Below, in pieces: positions 1 through 6,812 of a stretch of 18,138 nt of DNA (position 1 is the stretch's first letter; every line of letters starts with the position of its first letter). The DNA is from Pectinatus sp. (GTDB lineage: Bacteria; Bacillota; Negativicutes; Selenomonadales; Selenomonadaceae). The DNA is taken from positions 1 to 18,138 of the forward strand of contig JAHHSR010000030.1 of the NCBI GenBank assembly GCA_020025075.1. Reading direction: 5' to 3'. Under the pieces are notes generated by a model, which saw only the letters and a program-made list of their open reading frames with translations, was not told where the DNA came from and searched no databases. The translations under genes and the position numbers were made by a program.

Positions 1-93
1 TTATAGCCATCTCTATATACACCTTTCGGTATATACTGACTGTATATAGTTGCGGCTTACTCACGACTAAAGTCACGAGTATACGGCGCAATT
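1..93. other. Non-smc flank with short AT-rich inverted repeats
   Basis: This stretch lies directly past the stop of the truncated smc frame and does not continue smc in any minus-strand frame. It holds CTATATAC at 13-20, and the inverted form at 29-35 (GTATATA) and again at 42-49 (GTATATAG), so two alternative small hairpins are possible. A second imperfect inverted repeat (ACTC...GAGT) sits near 60-81. It could be the end of an inserted element, but the window stops before this can be tested. Confidence 0.35.
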
Positions 94-351
94 TCAATCA
101 AAAGTTAAGCATACTTCAGCAGCATTGAGGGCACGCCTTTGCGAGCTGCCGGTAAAGATTACATCCTCTGTCTTATCTGCACGCAAGCTGCGCACATTCT
201 GCTCCCCTAAAACCCAGCGTATGGCATCGGTGATATTGCTCTTTCCCGTGCCATTGGGACCGACAATAGCTGTAATGCCTTTATCAAATTCTATTTCCGT
301 GCGGTCGGCAAATGATTTAAATCCATAAGCCTCAAGTCGTTTTAAAAGCAA
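94..351 (-). pseudogene. smc: Truncated N-terminus of chromosome segregation ATPase SMC
   Basis: Codes for 85 residues matching the start of bacterial SMC, the condensin ATPase that organises the chromosome: MLLKRLEAYGFKSFAD, then Walker A GPNGTGKS at about residues 32-39, then IRWVLGEQNVRSLRA. The start is a TTG preceded by GGTGA about 7 nt upstream, 19 nt after the HlyD stop, so it was probably the last gene of the same transcript. Full SMC is about 1,150-1,200 residues with a long coiled coil and a C-terminal Walker B/signature half. Here the frame stops right after LTFD, and the following 93 nt resemble no SMC sequence. A protein with Walker A alone cannot hydrolyse ATP. Either the gene was interrupted at about position 93, or this is a partial duplicate with an intact smc elsewhere. 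Confidence 0.85.
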
Positions 352-370
352 ATATCATCACCATATCTTC

Positions 371-1378
371 TCAACTTTTCGTTGCTATTTTTACCGTACC
401 GAGCATGTTGGGCTTGAGCCCTGCTAAATCAGCAGAGGGCAGCGTAATTTTCAGCTGCATGAGATTTGATTTTTCCACAGGAGCAATCTGTGCTACCGTA
501 CCACCTACTGTACGGCCGTCGAAAGTACAAGCAGCATAAGCCCCCTGCTTTATTTTGCCGGCTGCGGCAGAAGTAATTTTAGCATCAATCCAGAGGTCGC
601 TAGAAGTTGCTATTTCAAAGAGGTCATCGCCCGCTTTCAGGGAAAGGCCATTTTTTATATTATTAAAATATATCGTTCCTGCAACGGGGGCATAAATTTT
701 TGTCACGCCATCATTTTTTTGCGCCTCTTCAAGCGCCGTTTGTGCCTGCTTTACGCGCGCTGCGGCAATGGACAAATCATTGGCCGTAACACCACTCGAA
801 ACAGAAGGCGCAGCAGCGGGCACGCGCACGACTTCCTCGGTAGTCGTATTCAATGCTGCTCGTGCTGATGACGCAGCAGCGACAGATTGGTCATACTCCT
901 TGCGGCTTACTGCGCCTTCCTTATAAAGCTCTTCCATCTTTTGCTGCCGAGCTAAGGCTGCCTGGTAGGCAGCCTGTGCCTGCGGTGAAGGGGCTGTCGC
1001 ACGCTGCACCGTATGAACTTCGGGAGATGCAGCAGGCTGATTCAAGGCTTTTAATTGGTCATATTGACTTTGGGCCTGTTCTACGGCTTTTTGCAGCTGT
1101 TCTAAATCCTTTTTTGTTACCTGTGGATTAACCTCGGCAATTTCTTCGCCTGCTTTGACGCTTTGGCCATTTTTGACAAGAATTTTTGTCAATTTGCCAT
1201 TCGTCATCGTTTTAACATGGACAAAACTGCCTGCTACCTTGGCATCATAAAGAATCGTATATGAATTATAGCGCCAATAGAGCCAGACGGCGCCATTGAC
1301 GAGCAGCGCCAAGATAAGCGCTGCCGGTAAAAAATATTTGACGATGGGAATGACCTTACGGCTTATATCTGTTTCCAC
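371..1378 (-). CDS. HlyD-family membrane fusion protein (efflux/secretion adaptor)
   Basis: Periplasmic adaptor of a HlyD/EmrA-type pump, linking an inner-membrane transporter to an outer-membrane channel. About 335 residues. One N-terminal membrane segment (about residues 11-31), then the first half of a lipoyl-like domain (VKTMTNGKLTKILVKNG), an Ala/Gln-rich alpha-helical hairpin, the second lipoyl half (IYAPVAGTIYFNNIKNGLSL) and a C-terminal beta-barrel part (GTVAQIAP). The frame opens at a TTG at 1396, but the GTG at 1378 has a good GGAG 8 nt upstream, so I place the start there. It begins just after the nucleoside kinase stop. No transporter partner is in view, so the substrate is unknown. 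Confidence 0.85.
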   Translation of the reverse strand: METDISRKVIPIVKYFLPAALILALLVNGAVWLYWRYNSYTILYDAKVAGSFVHVKTMTNGKLTKILVKNGQSVKAGEEIAEVNPQVTKKDLEQLQKAVEQAQSQYDQLKALNQPAASPEVHTVQRATAPSPQAQAAYQAALARQQKMEELYKEGAVSRKEYDQSVAAASSARAALNTTTEEVVRVPAAAPSVSSGVTANDLSIAAARVKQAQTALEEAQKNDGVTKIYAPVAGTIYFNNIKNGLSLKAGDDLFEIATSSDLWIDAKITSAAAGKIKQGAYAACTFDGRTVGGTVAQIAPVEKSNLMQLKITLPSADLAGLKPNMLGTVKIATKS

Positions 1379-1402
1379 ATCTATCGCTCCATTCAAAAAA
1401 TC

Positions 1403-3019
1403 TTAAAAGAAACAGGACTTGCCGATAAATTCTCGCAAAAGAGAGTTGTTCGGTATGTCGTCTTCAAAATAAATATCATCGAAATAGCTGAGAAATTCCA
1501 TTAGTTGACGAGCCTGCGTATATTCTGGAATATTACTGCTAATTTTCTTTAAAAGGGGATAGGCATATTTTTTCAAGACGGCCAGCTCGTAAATCATGGC
1601 TGAATTGAACATGGCGTCGGCATTTTCCTGATAAGGAAAGATATTTTTTTCTTCCCCCGCCCTGACTTTTGGCCACTGCTGAATTGTGTGAAGCGCTGAA
1701 TAGCCGCGGAATTGGTAATCACGTACAATACGGCGGATAAGTCGCGCTCCCGTGGTTGGAATATAATTATGCGGGTCGATGCCAAGCTGTGTCAGGGCAC
1801 TCACATAAATCTTGAAAATTCTTTCTTTAGGGAGAGCACTCGTCAGGCGCGGATTAAGCCCATGAATGCCTTCAACAATAATGGGCTGGCTTTCCTCTAG
1901 GCTTATCTCTTTTTCTTCCCATTCACGTTCGCCTGTAAAGAAATTATATATTGGCAAGCGAACAGGCTTGCCATCTAAAAGGTCTTGTATCTGCTTGGTC
2001 AAAAGGTCTTTATCTATTGCCTCAAAGGCTTCAAAATCATATTCGCCTTTTTCGTTAAGGGGAGTGTATTGACGGCTGACAAAATAATTGTCCGTCGAAA
2101 TGGAAATCGGCCTTGCCCCATTAACCAAAAGCTGTATGCGCAAGCGCTGAGCAAAAGTGGTCTTGCCCGAAGAAGATGGTCCGGCAATGAACACGACGCG
2201 CAATGTGGGCATATTCTTCACTATCTGGTCGGCAATCTGAGCGATTTTCTTTTCGTGCAGCGCCTCTGAGATGCGAATTAGCTCGCCTACCTTTTCATTA
2301 GCTATATAATCATTTAGATTATCAACATAGTCGCAGTGTAAAATACCTGCCCATCTTTCCGCTTCCTTAAATAATGCGGCGAGCTTTTCTTGACGTATGG
2401 CCGGCGGCAAAATCATGCCCTTATGCGGCGTGCGAACAATGACCCCTTCATCGTATTCATCAATGGCAAAAGTTCCAAGGTCTTTGGTATTAGGCAGCAT
2501 CGGGCCATAAAGATAATCGCTATAGCCAGCGCAAAAATAAATGCTGACATTATTTTTATCCGAAGATTGAAACAAATTTGATTTTGAGGTCTGTCCATTG
2601 CGGCGAAAAATCTCGATAGCCTCTTCGCGTGAAAATACGCGTCGTTCAATTGGCAGGCATGAATCGACGAGACAGCGCATTTGCTTTTCAAGCAAATTTT
2701 TATCAAAAACAGCCTTGTCACCATTTTTTGATAGAATGCGACAATACATGCCGTTATTTAAAGCATGCTCTGCTACGGCGCGCAGGTTTGGATAAAGCTT
2801 ATTTAAGGCGGTCATAAAGAGGAAAATGACACTGCGACGATAAATGCCGGGGCCTTGCGAATCATTCATGTCCACCAGCTGCAAAGAACGGTAACTGGCG
2901 TTTTTTATCTGCAAATCACAAAGGGCATTGTCAGCCTTGACAGCCACAATTGGCACATCATGATCTTTCGCTTCTTTTTTTAAGAGTGCTGCAATTGATT
3001 CGTTAAAAATTTGTCCCAT
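1403..3019 (-). CDS. Nucleoside kinase (uridine kinase-like) with N-terminal TGS/tRNA-synthetase-like region
   Basis: 538 residues. The C-terminal half is a phosphoribulokinase/uridine kinase-type P-loop kinase: Walker A GPSSSGKTT at about 280-288, substrate strand ISTDNYF at about 307-313, and VEGIHGLN further on. The N-terminal half resembles the TGS and 'second additional domain' region of threonyl-tRNA synthetase, an arrangement known for the roughly 550-residue nucleoside kinases of Firmicutes. The expected reaction is ATP-dependent phosphorylation of a nucleoside such as uridine in the cytoplasm; specificity is inferred. The ATG has AAGGGG about 8 nt upstream. A highly structured, possibly switching leader lies upstream at 3117-3241. 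HlyD follows almost without a gap, suggesting cotranscription. Confidence 0.87.
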   Translation of the reverse strand: MGQIFNESIAALLKKEAKDHDVPIVAVKADNALCDLQIKNASYRSLQLVDMNDSQGPGIYRRSVIFLFMTALNKLYPNLRAVAEHALNNGMYCRILSKNGDKAVFDKNLLEKQMRCLVDSCLPIERRVFSREEAIEIFRRNGQTSKSNLFQSSDKNNVSIYFCAGYSDYLYGPMLPNTKDLGTFAIDEYDEGVIVRTPHKGMILPPAIRQEKLAALFKEAERWAGILHCDYVDNLNDYIANEKVGELIRISEALHEKKIAQIADQIVKNMPTLRVVFIAGPSSSGKTTFAQRLRIQLLVNGARPISISTDNYFVSRQYTPLNEKGEYDFEAFEAIDKDLLTKQIQDLLDGKPVRLPIYNFFTGEREWEEKEISLEESQPIIVEGIHGLNPRLTSALPKERIFKIYVSALTQLGIDPHNYIPTTGARLIRRIVRDYQFRGYSALHTIQQWPKVRAGEEKNIFPYQENADAMFNSAMIYELAVLKKYAYPLLKKISSNIPEYTQARQLMEFLSYFDDIYFEDDIPNNSLLREFIGKSCFF

Positions 3020-3116
3020 TTTTACACCCCTTAATAATAAAATAAAAGCCTAAATCAGTTTTTACCTTTTTAGACTTTTATATTTTATCATATTTTATTG
3101 TCCGTGGCGAGAATAC

Positions 3117-3241
3117 TCCGCCTATAAAAGCGATAAGCGATGAACGCACTCCCCTTTATAGGCGGAAGCTCCTGCTTCTATGGAAAAGCAGTACAGCTTC
3201 AAAAGGCCATAGCGCTTATAATCTTTCCGCAGGCTCCTATA
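3117..3241 (-). ncRNA. Structured leader RNA with two mutually exclusive folds upstream of nucleoside kinase
   Basis: On the minus strand one segment, TTCCGCCTATA (plus coordinates 3157-3167), has two perfect partners. Partner one is upstream in the RNA: TATAGG (3236-3241) plus GCGGAA (3225-3230), which would close a nested arm containing CTATGG/CCATAG (3207-3212 with 3178-3183) and a small AAGC/GCTT tip. Partner two is downstream: TTTATAGGCGGA (3117-3128), giving a 12-bp hairpin with a 26-nt loop. Such competition is typical of riboswitches and attenuators, though neither hairpin is followed by a clear U-run. I recognise no known riboswitch consensus. The gap between phosphate transporter and kinase (3020-3297) holds no gene. 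Confidence 0.45.
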
Positions 3242-3297
3242 CGACCACGATATTTCTTACCTCCACCTAAAAGGCAGAGTAACTTCTGTAAGTTAGG

Positions 3298-4293
3298 TTA
3301 AAATACTATCTGCAAAAAGCTATAAATTATCGAAGCGACAAGCGCCGTCGCTGGTATAGTCAAGACCCAAGCCACAGCCATCTGCTTGGCAACGCCCCAG
3401 CGTACAGCTGTAACGCGTTTGGCAGCGCCAACCCCCATGATGGAGCCTGAAACGACATGTGTCGTACTGACAGGTAAGGACATCAGTGTAGCGGAAAAGA
3501 TGATAAGTGACGAGTTAAGGTCTGCGGCAAAGCCAGAAATAGGCTCCAGCTTAAAGATTTTACTACCGACTGTTTTAATGATTTTCCAGCCGCCAAAAGC
3601 TGTACCGCACCCCATAGCCGTAGCCGCCATAATCTTGACGTAAATAGGCACGTCAAAAACAGCAATATAACCGCCGCTCAAAAGAGCAAGCGTTATAATA
3701 CCCATTGATTTTTGGGCATCATTTGAACCATGCGAAAAGGCCATCATGGCGGCAGAAACGATTTGCATCTTCTTAAACTTATGGTTTATTGAGGATGGAT
3801 TAAGACGGCCAAAAACGAAAAATAAAACCGTCATGATAATGCAGCCGGTTACGGCACCAATAATCGGCGATAAAACGAGAGATAGAACGATTTTGCCAAT
3901 ACCAAAAAAATTAAGTCCCACAGCCCCTTTTGAGATGAGGACGGAGCCAATGATGCCGCCTACCAAAGCATGTGATGAACTGCTTGGCAAGGCTAGCCAC
4001 CATGTAAAAAGATTCCATAAAATTGAACTAAAAAGCGCTGCAATCAAAATCCGCTCATCTACATGGGCGGCTGATTTGACAATGTCACTGCCTATCGTAT
4101 GAGCAACGCCCGTGCTATACATGGCACCACAAAAATTCAAAAATGCCGCCATGACAATTGCTGTACGCGGCCCCATCGCACGCGTGGAGACAGAAGTTGC
4201 AATAGCATTAGCAGTATCATGAAAACCATTGATGAAATCAAACATCAACGCCAAAATAATGATTAGAATTATCAATATTTGCAGCTCATGCAT
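3298..4293 (-). CDS. pit: PiT-family inorganic phosphate transporter
   Basis: 331-residue integral membrane protein of the PiT family, which takes up phosphate (or metal-phosphate) by ion symport. It shows the two duplicated family signatures, GFHDTANAIA at residues 23-32 and GSNDAQKSMG at about 189-198, plus PSSSSHALVGG at about 103-113 and the mirror motif LPVSTTHVVSG near the C-terminus, with about ten hydrophobic segments. Its ATG overlaps the stop of the DUF47 gene by 8 nt, so the two are translationally coupled. No convincing terminator separates it from the nucleoside kinase leader. Confidence 0.93.
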   Translation of the reverse strand: MHELQILIILIIILALMFDFINGFHDTANAIATSVSTRAMGPRTAIVMAAFLNFCGAMYSTGVAHTIGSDIVKSAAHVDERILIAALFSSILWNLFTWWLALPSSSSHALVGGIIGSVLISKGAVGLNFFGIGKIVLSLVLSPIIGAVTGCIIMTVLFFVFGRLNPSSINHKFKKMQIVSAAMMAFSHGSNDAQKSMGIITLALLSGGYIAVFDVPIYVKIMAATAMGCGTAFGGWKIIKTVGSKIFKLEPISGFAADLNSSLIIFSATLMSLPVSTTHVVSGSIMGVGAAKRVTAVRWGVAKQMAVAWVLTIPATALVASIIYSFLQIVF

Positions 4294-4909
4294 ACTTCAT
4301 TACCACGCCCCTGATAATATCTGCTACTGTTTCACAGTGGTCAAGCGTATCTTCAAGATATTCTAAAATATCCTTCCACTTGATGATTTCTACGGGGTCA
4401 TGTTCCGAAGAAAAAAGCCTTGCTACTTCTTCGCGGTAAAGTTTATCGCCCCTGCTTTCAATCTTGCAGACATTAGCCGTATGCTCGAGAATCTTCTTCT
4501 CGCGGTGTTGCAGCTTGTGCAAAAGAGAAAATGCTTCTTTAATTTCAACAGTCGCCTCAATAAGCAGCTCAGACATCTTAAGTGCTGTTGGGCGAATTTC
4601 TTTAATTCGATACATAATGGTGCGCTGAAGCGTACCTTGCAGAAAATCAACACCATCATCGAGTCCGTTGGCAATCGCATAGATGTCTTCACGGTCTATC
4701 GGCGTAATGAAGGTGTGATTGAGCTTGTCGATAATTTTATCATTAATATCATCGGCAGCATGCTCCAAGTCGGTGATGACGCGCATTTTTTCATCTGCAT
4801 CGCTGTAATCACGCATGACTTCATTAATAATCAGCGCGCCTTTGTGAAAATAGTCGGCGCTTTGAATGAATAAATCATAGAACTCCGTTTTTTTCTTTAC
4901 GAGAAACAT
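4286..4909 (-). CDS. DUF47/PhoU-like phosphate transport regulator
   Basis: 207-residue, mostly helical, charged cytoplasmic protein of the DUF47 (PF01865, PhoU-related) family. Such proteins nearly always sit next to PiT transporters and are thought to control them. Visible family features include the acidic/histidine helices ITDLEHAADDINDKIIDKL and DILEYLEDTLDHCETVADII, which resemble the metal-binding E-D-H patterns of PhoU. The ATG has an excellent GGGAGG 5 nt upstream. It begins the two-gene DUF47-pit operon, with an AT-rich inverted repeat at 4931-4953 in its promoter region. Confidence 0.92.
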   Translation of the reverse strand: MFLVKKKTEFYDLFIQSADYFHKGALIINEVMRDYSDADEKMRVITDLEHAADDINDKIIDKLNHTFITPIDREDIYAIANGLDDGVDFLQGTLQRTIMYRIKEIRPTALKMSELLIEATVEIKEAFSLLHKLQHREKKILEHTANVCKIESRGDKLYREEVARLFSSEHDPVEIIKWKDILEYLEDTLDHCETVADIIRGVVMKYA

Positions 4910-4930
4910 TTTTTCCTCCCGAAATATATA

Positions 4931-4968
4931 AATAATATTAGTAAAATATTATTGAACCGGTTATTATA
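4931..4968 (-). promoter_or_regulatory. Putative promoter and operator of the DUF47-pit operon
   Basis: A TATAAT box (minus strand, 4963-4968) precedes a perfect 9-bp inverted repeat AATAATATT-5 nt-AATATTATT (4931-4953), which lies between the predicted start point and the ribosome site of the DUF47 gene. This is where a repressor would bind. No good -35 box is visible upstream of the -10, and the repeat is very AT-rich, so chance cannot be excluded. Confidence 0.35.
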
Positions 4969-5008
4969 GGCACGGCAGGAAAAACTCTCTGCCTGCGCCA
5001 GAATCCTG

Positions 5009-6238
5009 TTATTCGACTGGGAAAAATTCATCATGAATGGCGTTGACCGCCTTTTTAAACAGGTCTTGCTTGACGAGGCAAGAAATACTAATTTCAGAGG
5101 TACTGATAACGTCCATACCAATTTGAGTGCCAGAAAGCGCACCGAACATGCGCGCAGCGATGCCAGGATTACCGAGCATGCCGACGCCAACTACGGAAAC
5201 TTTCGCTACGTCACGGTCAACAACAACTTCTCTTGCGCCAACTCTTTCAGCCAGCTTCTTGACAATTTCAGAAGCAAGCGGGAAATCGCTTTCTGCTACG
5301 GTGAACACAAGGTCAGCCACATTCTTTTCGATATTGTGGATGCTCTTGACAATCATATCGACATCAATATTTTCTTCCGCAAGCGAAGCAAAGACCATGT
5401 GCTCCATATCGGTATCATTAGCGATGCCCAAAATTGCTATTTTGACAACTTTTTCGTCATGGCTGACGCCCCTTATTACAAAACCCTTCTCTTCCATCGT
5501 ATATTCCTCTCTAATAATCGTTCCTGTATCCATTGTGAATGTGGAGCGAACATGAATCGGAATTCCCAAGAGCTTGCCCATCTCCACGGAGCGCGGCTGC
5601 ATCACGCATGAACCTAAGCGAGCCATCTCAAGCATTTCATGATAAGTTATCTCCTGCATTTTACGCGCGTTCTTGCTAATGCGCGGGTCGGCGGTATAAA
5701 CGCCATCGACATCAGTAAAGATTTCACAAAAATCGGCCTTTAAAGCGCCAGCGATAGCAACGGCTGAAGTATCGGAACCACCACGTCCCAAAGTAACGGG
5801 GTCACCTAATTCATCACAGCCTTGAAAACCGGCGATTATGACAACCTTGCCACTATCCAATTCCTTAATCACGCGCTTAGGCGTGATATCCAAAATCTTG
5901 CCTTTCGTATGAACTGCATCTGTCCTGATGCCGGCCAAAGGGCCGGTGAGGGAAATGGCTTCTTGTCCTAAGGTCTTAAAAGCCATGGCCATAAGGGAGA
6001 TGGATACCTGTTCGCCAGTTGTCAAAAGCATATCCATTTCACGCTTGTACTTATACGGGTCAGCGTTAATCTGCGAGGCGAGATTGATGAGTTCATCGGT
6101 TGTATCCCCCATTGCAGAAACTACGACGACAATTTTATCGTCAGGCTGCTTTTCCGATAAAATACGCTTGGCGATGTTGATGATTTTTTCCGCGCTGCTC
6201 ACGGAACTGCCACCAAATTTCTTTACGATTAATGCCAT
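5009..6238 (-). CDS. lysC: Aspartokinase (aspartate kinase)
   Basis: 409 residues. Phosphorylates L-aspartate, the first step to lysine, threonine, methionine and diaminopimelate. Catalytic amino-acid kinase domain: KKFGGSSV at residues 5-12, VVVVSAMG, LTTGEQVS, GRGGSDTSA and FTDVDGVYTADPR. The C-terminal third holds tandem ACT domains (VVKIAILGIAND and VAKVSVVGVGML) that bind end-product amino acids for feedback control. The reading frame stays open 38 codons upstream of the chosen ATG, but that ATG has AGGAGG about 13 nt upstream and begins at the conserved MALIVKKFGGSS, whereas the upstream ATGs at 6346 and 6352 have no ribosome site. A long structured leader precedes it. Confidence 0.95.
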   Translation of the reverse strand: MALIVKKFGGSSVSSAEKIINIAKRILSEKQPDDKIVVVVSAMGDTTDELINLASQINADPYKYKREMDMLLTTGEQVSISLMAMAFKTLGQEAISLTGPLAGIRTDAVHTKGKILDITPKRVIKELDSGKVVIIAGFQGCDELGDPVTLGRGGSDTSAVAIAGALKADFCEIFTDVDGVYTADPRISKNARKMQEITYHEMLEMARLGSCVMQPRSVEMGKLLGIPIHVRSTFTMDTGTIIREEYTMEEKGFVIRGVSHDEKVVKIAILGIANDTDMEHMVFASLAEENIDVDMIVKSIHNIEKNVADLVFTVAESDFPLASEIVKKLAERVGAREVVVDRDVAKVSVVGVGMLGNPGIAARMFGALSGTQIGMDVISTSEISISCLVKQDLFKKAVNAIHDEFFPVE

Positions 6239-6373
6239 TTTCTTAGCAATTCCTCCTGTAATTAACCAGTCTTGGCTTTGTGAGAACATATCATTCAGCT
6301 CTTGCCATACTTTCACAAAGCGTGAAAAGTCTTGCAACAGCCGCATTGCCATGGCAATGTGCGGTCAAGCCGC
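6239..6373 (-). promoter_or_regulatory. Structured leader of lysC with competing hairpins
   Basis: In the RNA (minus strand), GCGG-5 nt-CCGC (plus 6361-6373) can form a small hairpin. The same CCGC can instead pair with a GCGG further on, in a long, almost perfect stem centred on GCCATGGC (6341-6364). A third hairpin, TTTCAC-5 nt-GTGAAA, lies at about 6310-6328, and AGGAGG precedes the ATG. I looked for the lysine riboswitch core (AGGTAGAGG, AAGGG, GCCGAAG) and did not find it. The region may also encode a short peptide in frame with lysC (codons from 6352). Confidence 0.35.
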
Positions 6374-6382
6374 AAAATCTCT

Positions 6383-6526
6383 CTAAAACGATATAGCAGG
6401 TTTTTCCCTACCAAAAGAAAAGCAACGGTACGTCATATCCCAATATGTATTCCGATAACGTGAAAAAGCATTTTTCGCCATATCGGTCAGAAGGTCATAG
6501 CGAGCACCCGAAATATAATCAGACAT
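6383..6526 (-). CDS. Possible 47-residue small protein in the lysC leader
   Basis: A short ATG frame beginning MSDYISGARYDLL and ending PAISF. It lies in the same frame as lysC but is separated from it by two stop codons. It is rich in Tyr, Arg and Trp and has ordinary-looking codons. The predicted -10 box ends only about 10 nt before the ATG, so the transcript would be nearly leaderless, and there is only a weak GGA as ribosome site. I do not recognise the sequence. It may be a real small gene, a leader peptide or a decayed remnant. Confidence 0.28.
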   Translation of the reverse strand: MSDYISGARYDLLTDMAKNAFSRYRNTYWDMTYRCFSFGREKPAISF

Positions 6527-6536
6527 GCTAGTTCCA

Positions 6537-6566
6537 ATTATACAACATTTTTTTATTCCATGTATA
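6537..6566 (-). promoter_or_regulatory. Predicted sigma-A promoter for lysC transcript
   Basis: Minus strand TATACA (plus 6561-6566), 18-nt spacer, TATAAT (plus 6537-6542). The -10 is perfect and the -35 matches TTGACA at 4 of 6 bases. Transcription would start near 6530, giving lysC a 5' leader of about 290 nt. A second TATAAT lies further upstream (plus 6653-6658) with a poor -35. Confidence 0.5.
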
Positions 6567-6771
6567 GCTATTAAATAAAAAAAGATTGTTAAGTTATCTC
6601 AAAAATAAGAAAAATTTTTCTATTAAATACATTGATAAATATCACAAATGGTATTATAGGCAGATTGCTGCATATTTCATAAAGGCGAAGAAAATACTTT
6701 CTTTTTTAGACATATAACATTATTGTGGCAACTGCATCTTATCTTATAAAATCGTATAGCATAGAATAAAT
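6567..6771. other. AT-rich intergenic region, no gene seen
   Basis: Very AT-rich spacer between the lysC promoter and the terminator of the broken helicase gene. Stops are frequent on both strands, and apart from one isolated TATAAT (minus strand) I see no recognisable element. Confidence 0.5.
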
Positions 6772-6805
6772 AAAAGCATGCAGGACCATCATCTGCATGC
6801 TTTTT
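6772..6805. terminator. Bidirectional intrinsic terminator after the helicase gene
   Basis: 12-bp perfect stem AAAAGCATGCAG / CTGCATGCTTTT around a 9-nt loop, with T-rich flanks on both strands, starting about 8 nt beyond the helicase stop codon. Confidence 0.75.
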
Positions 6806-6812
6806 CTGACTA

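Noticed and set aside
4400..4873. 157-codon plus-strand frame antisense to the DUF47 gene
   Set aside because: Mirror frame of a well-supported gene; no ribosome site and no family features.
5033..5611. 192-codon plus-strand frame antisense to lysC
   Set aside because: Shadow of lysC in the opposite strand.
6239..6352. Aspartokinase start 38 codons further upstream
   Set aside because: No ribosome site before those ATGs, while the downstream ATG has AGGAGG and begins at the conserved N-terminus.
6239..6530. Lysine riboswitch upstream of lysC
   Set aside because: None of the conserved core elements is visible, although the leader length would allow it.
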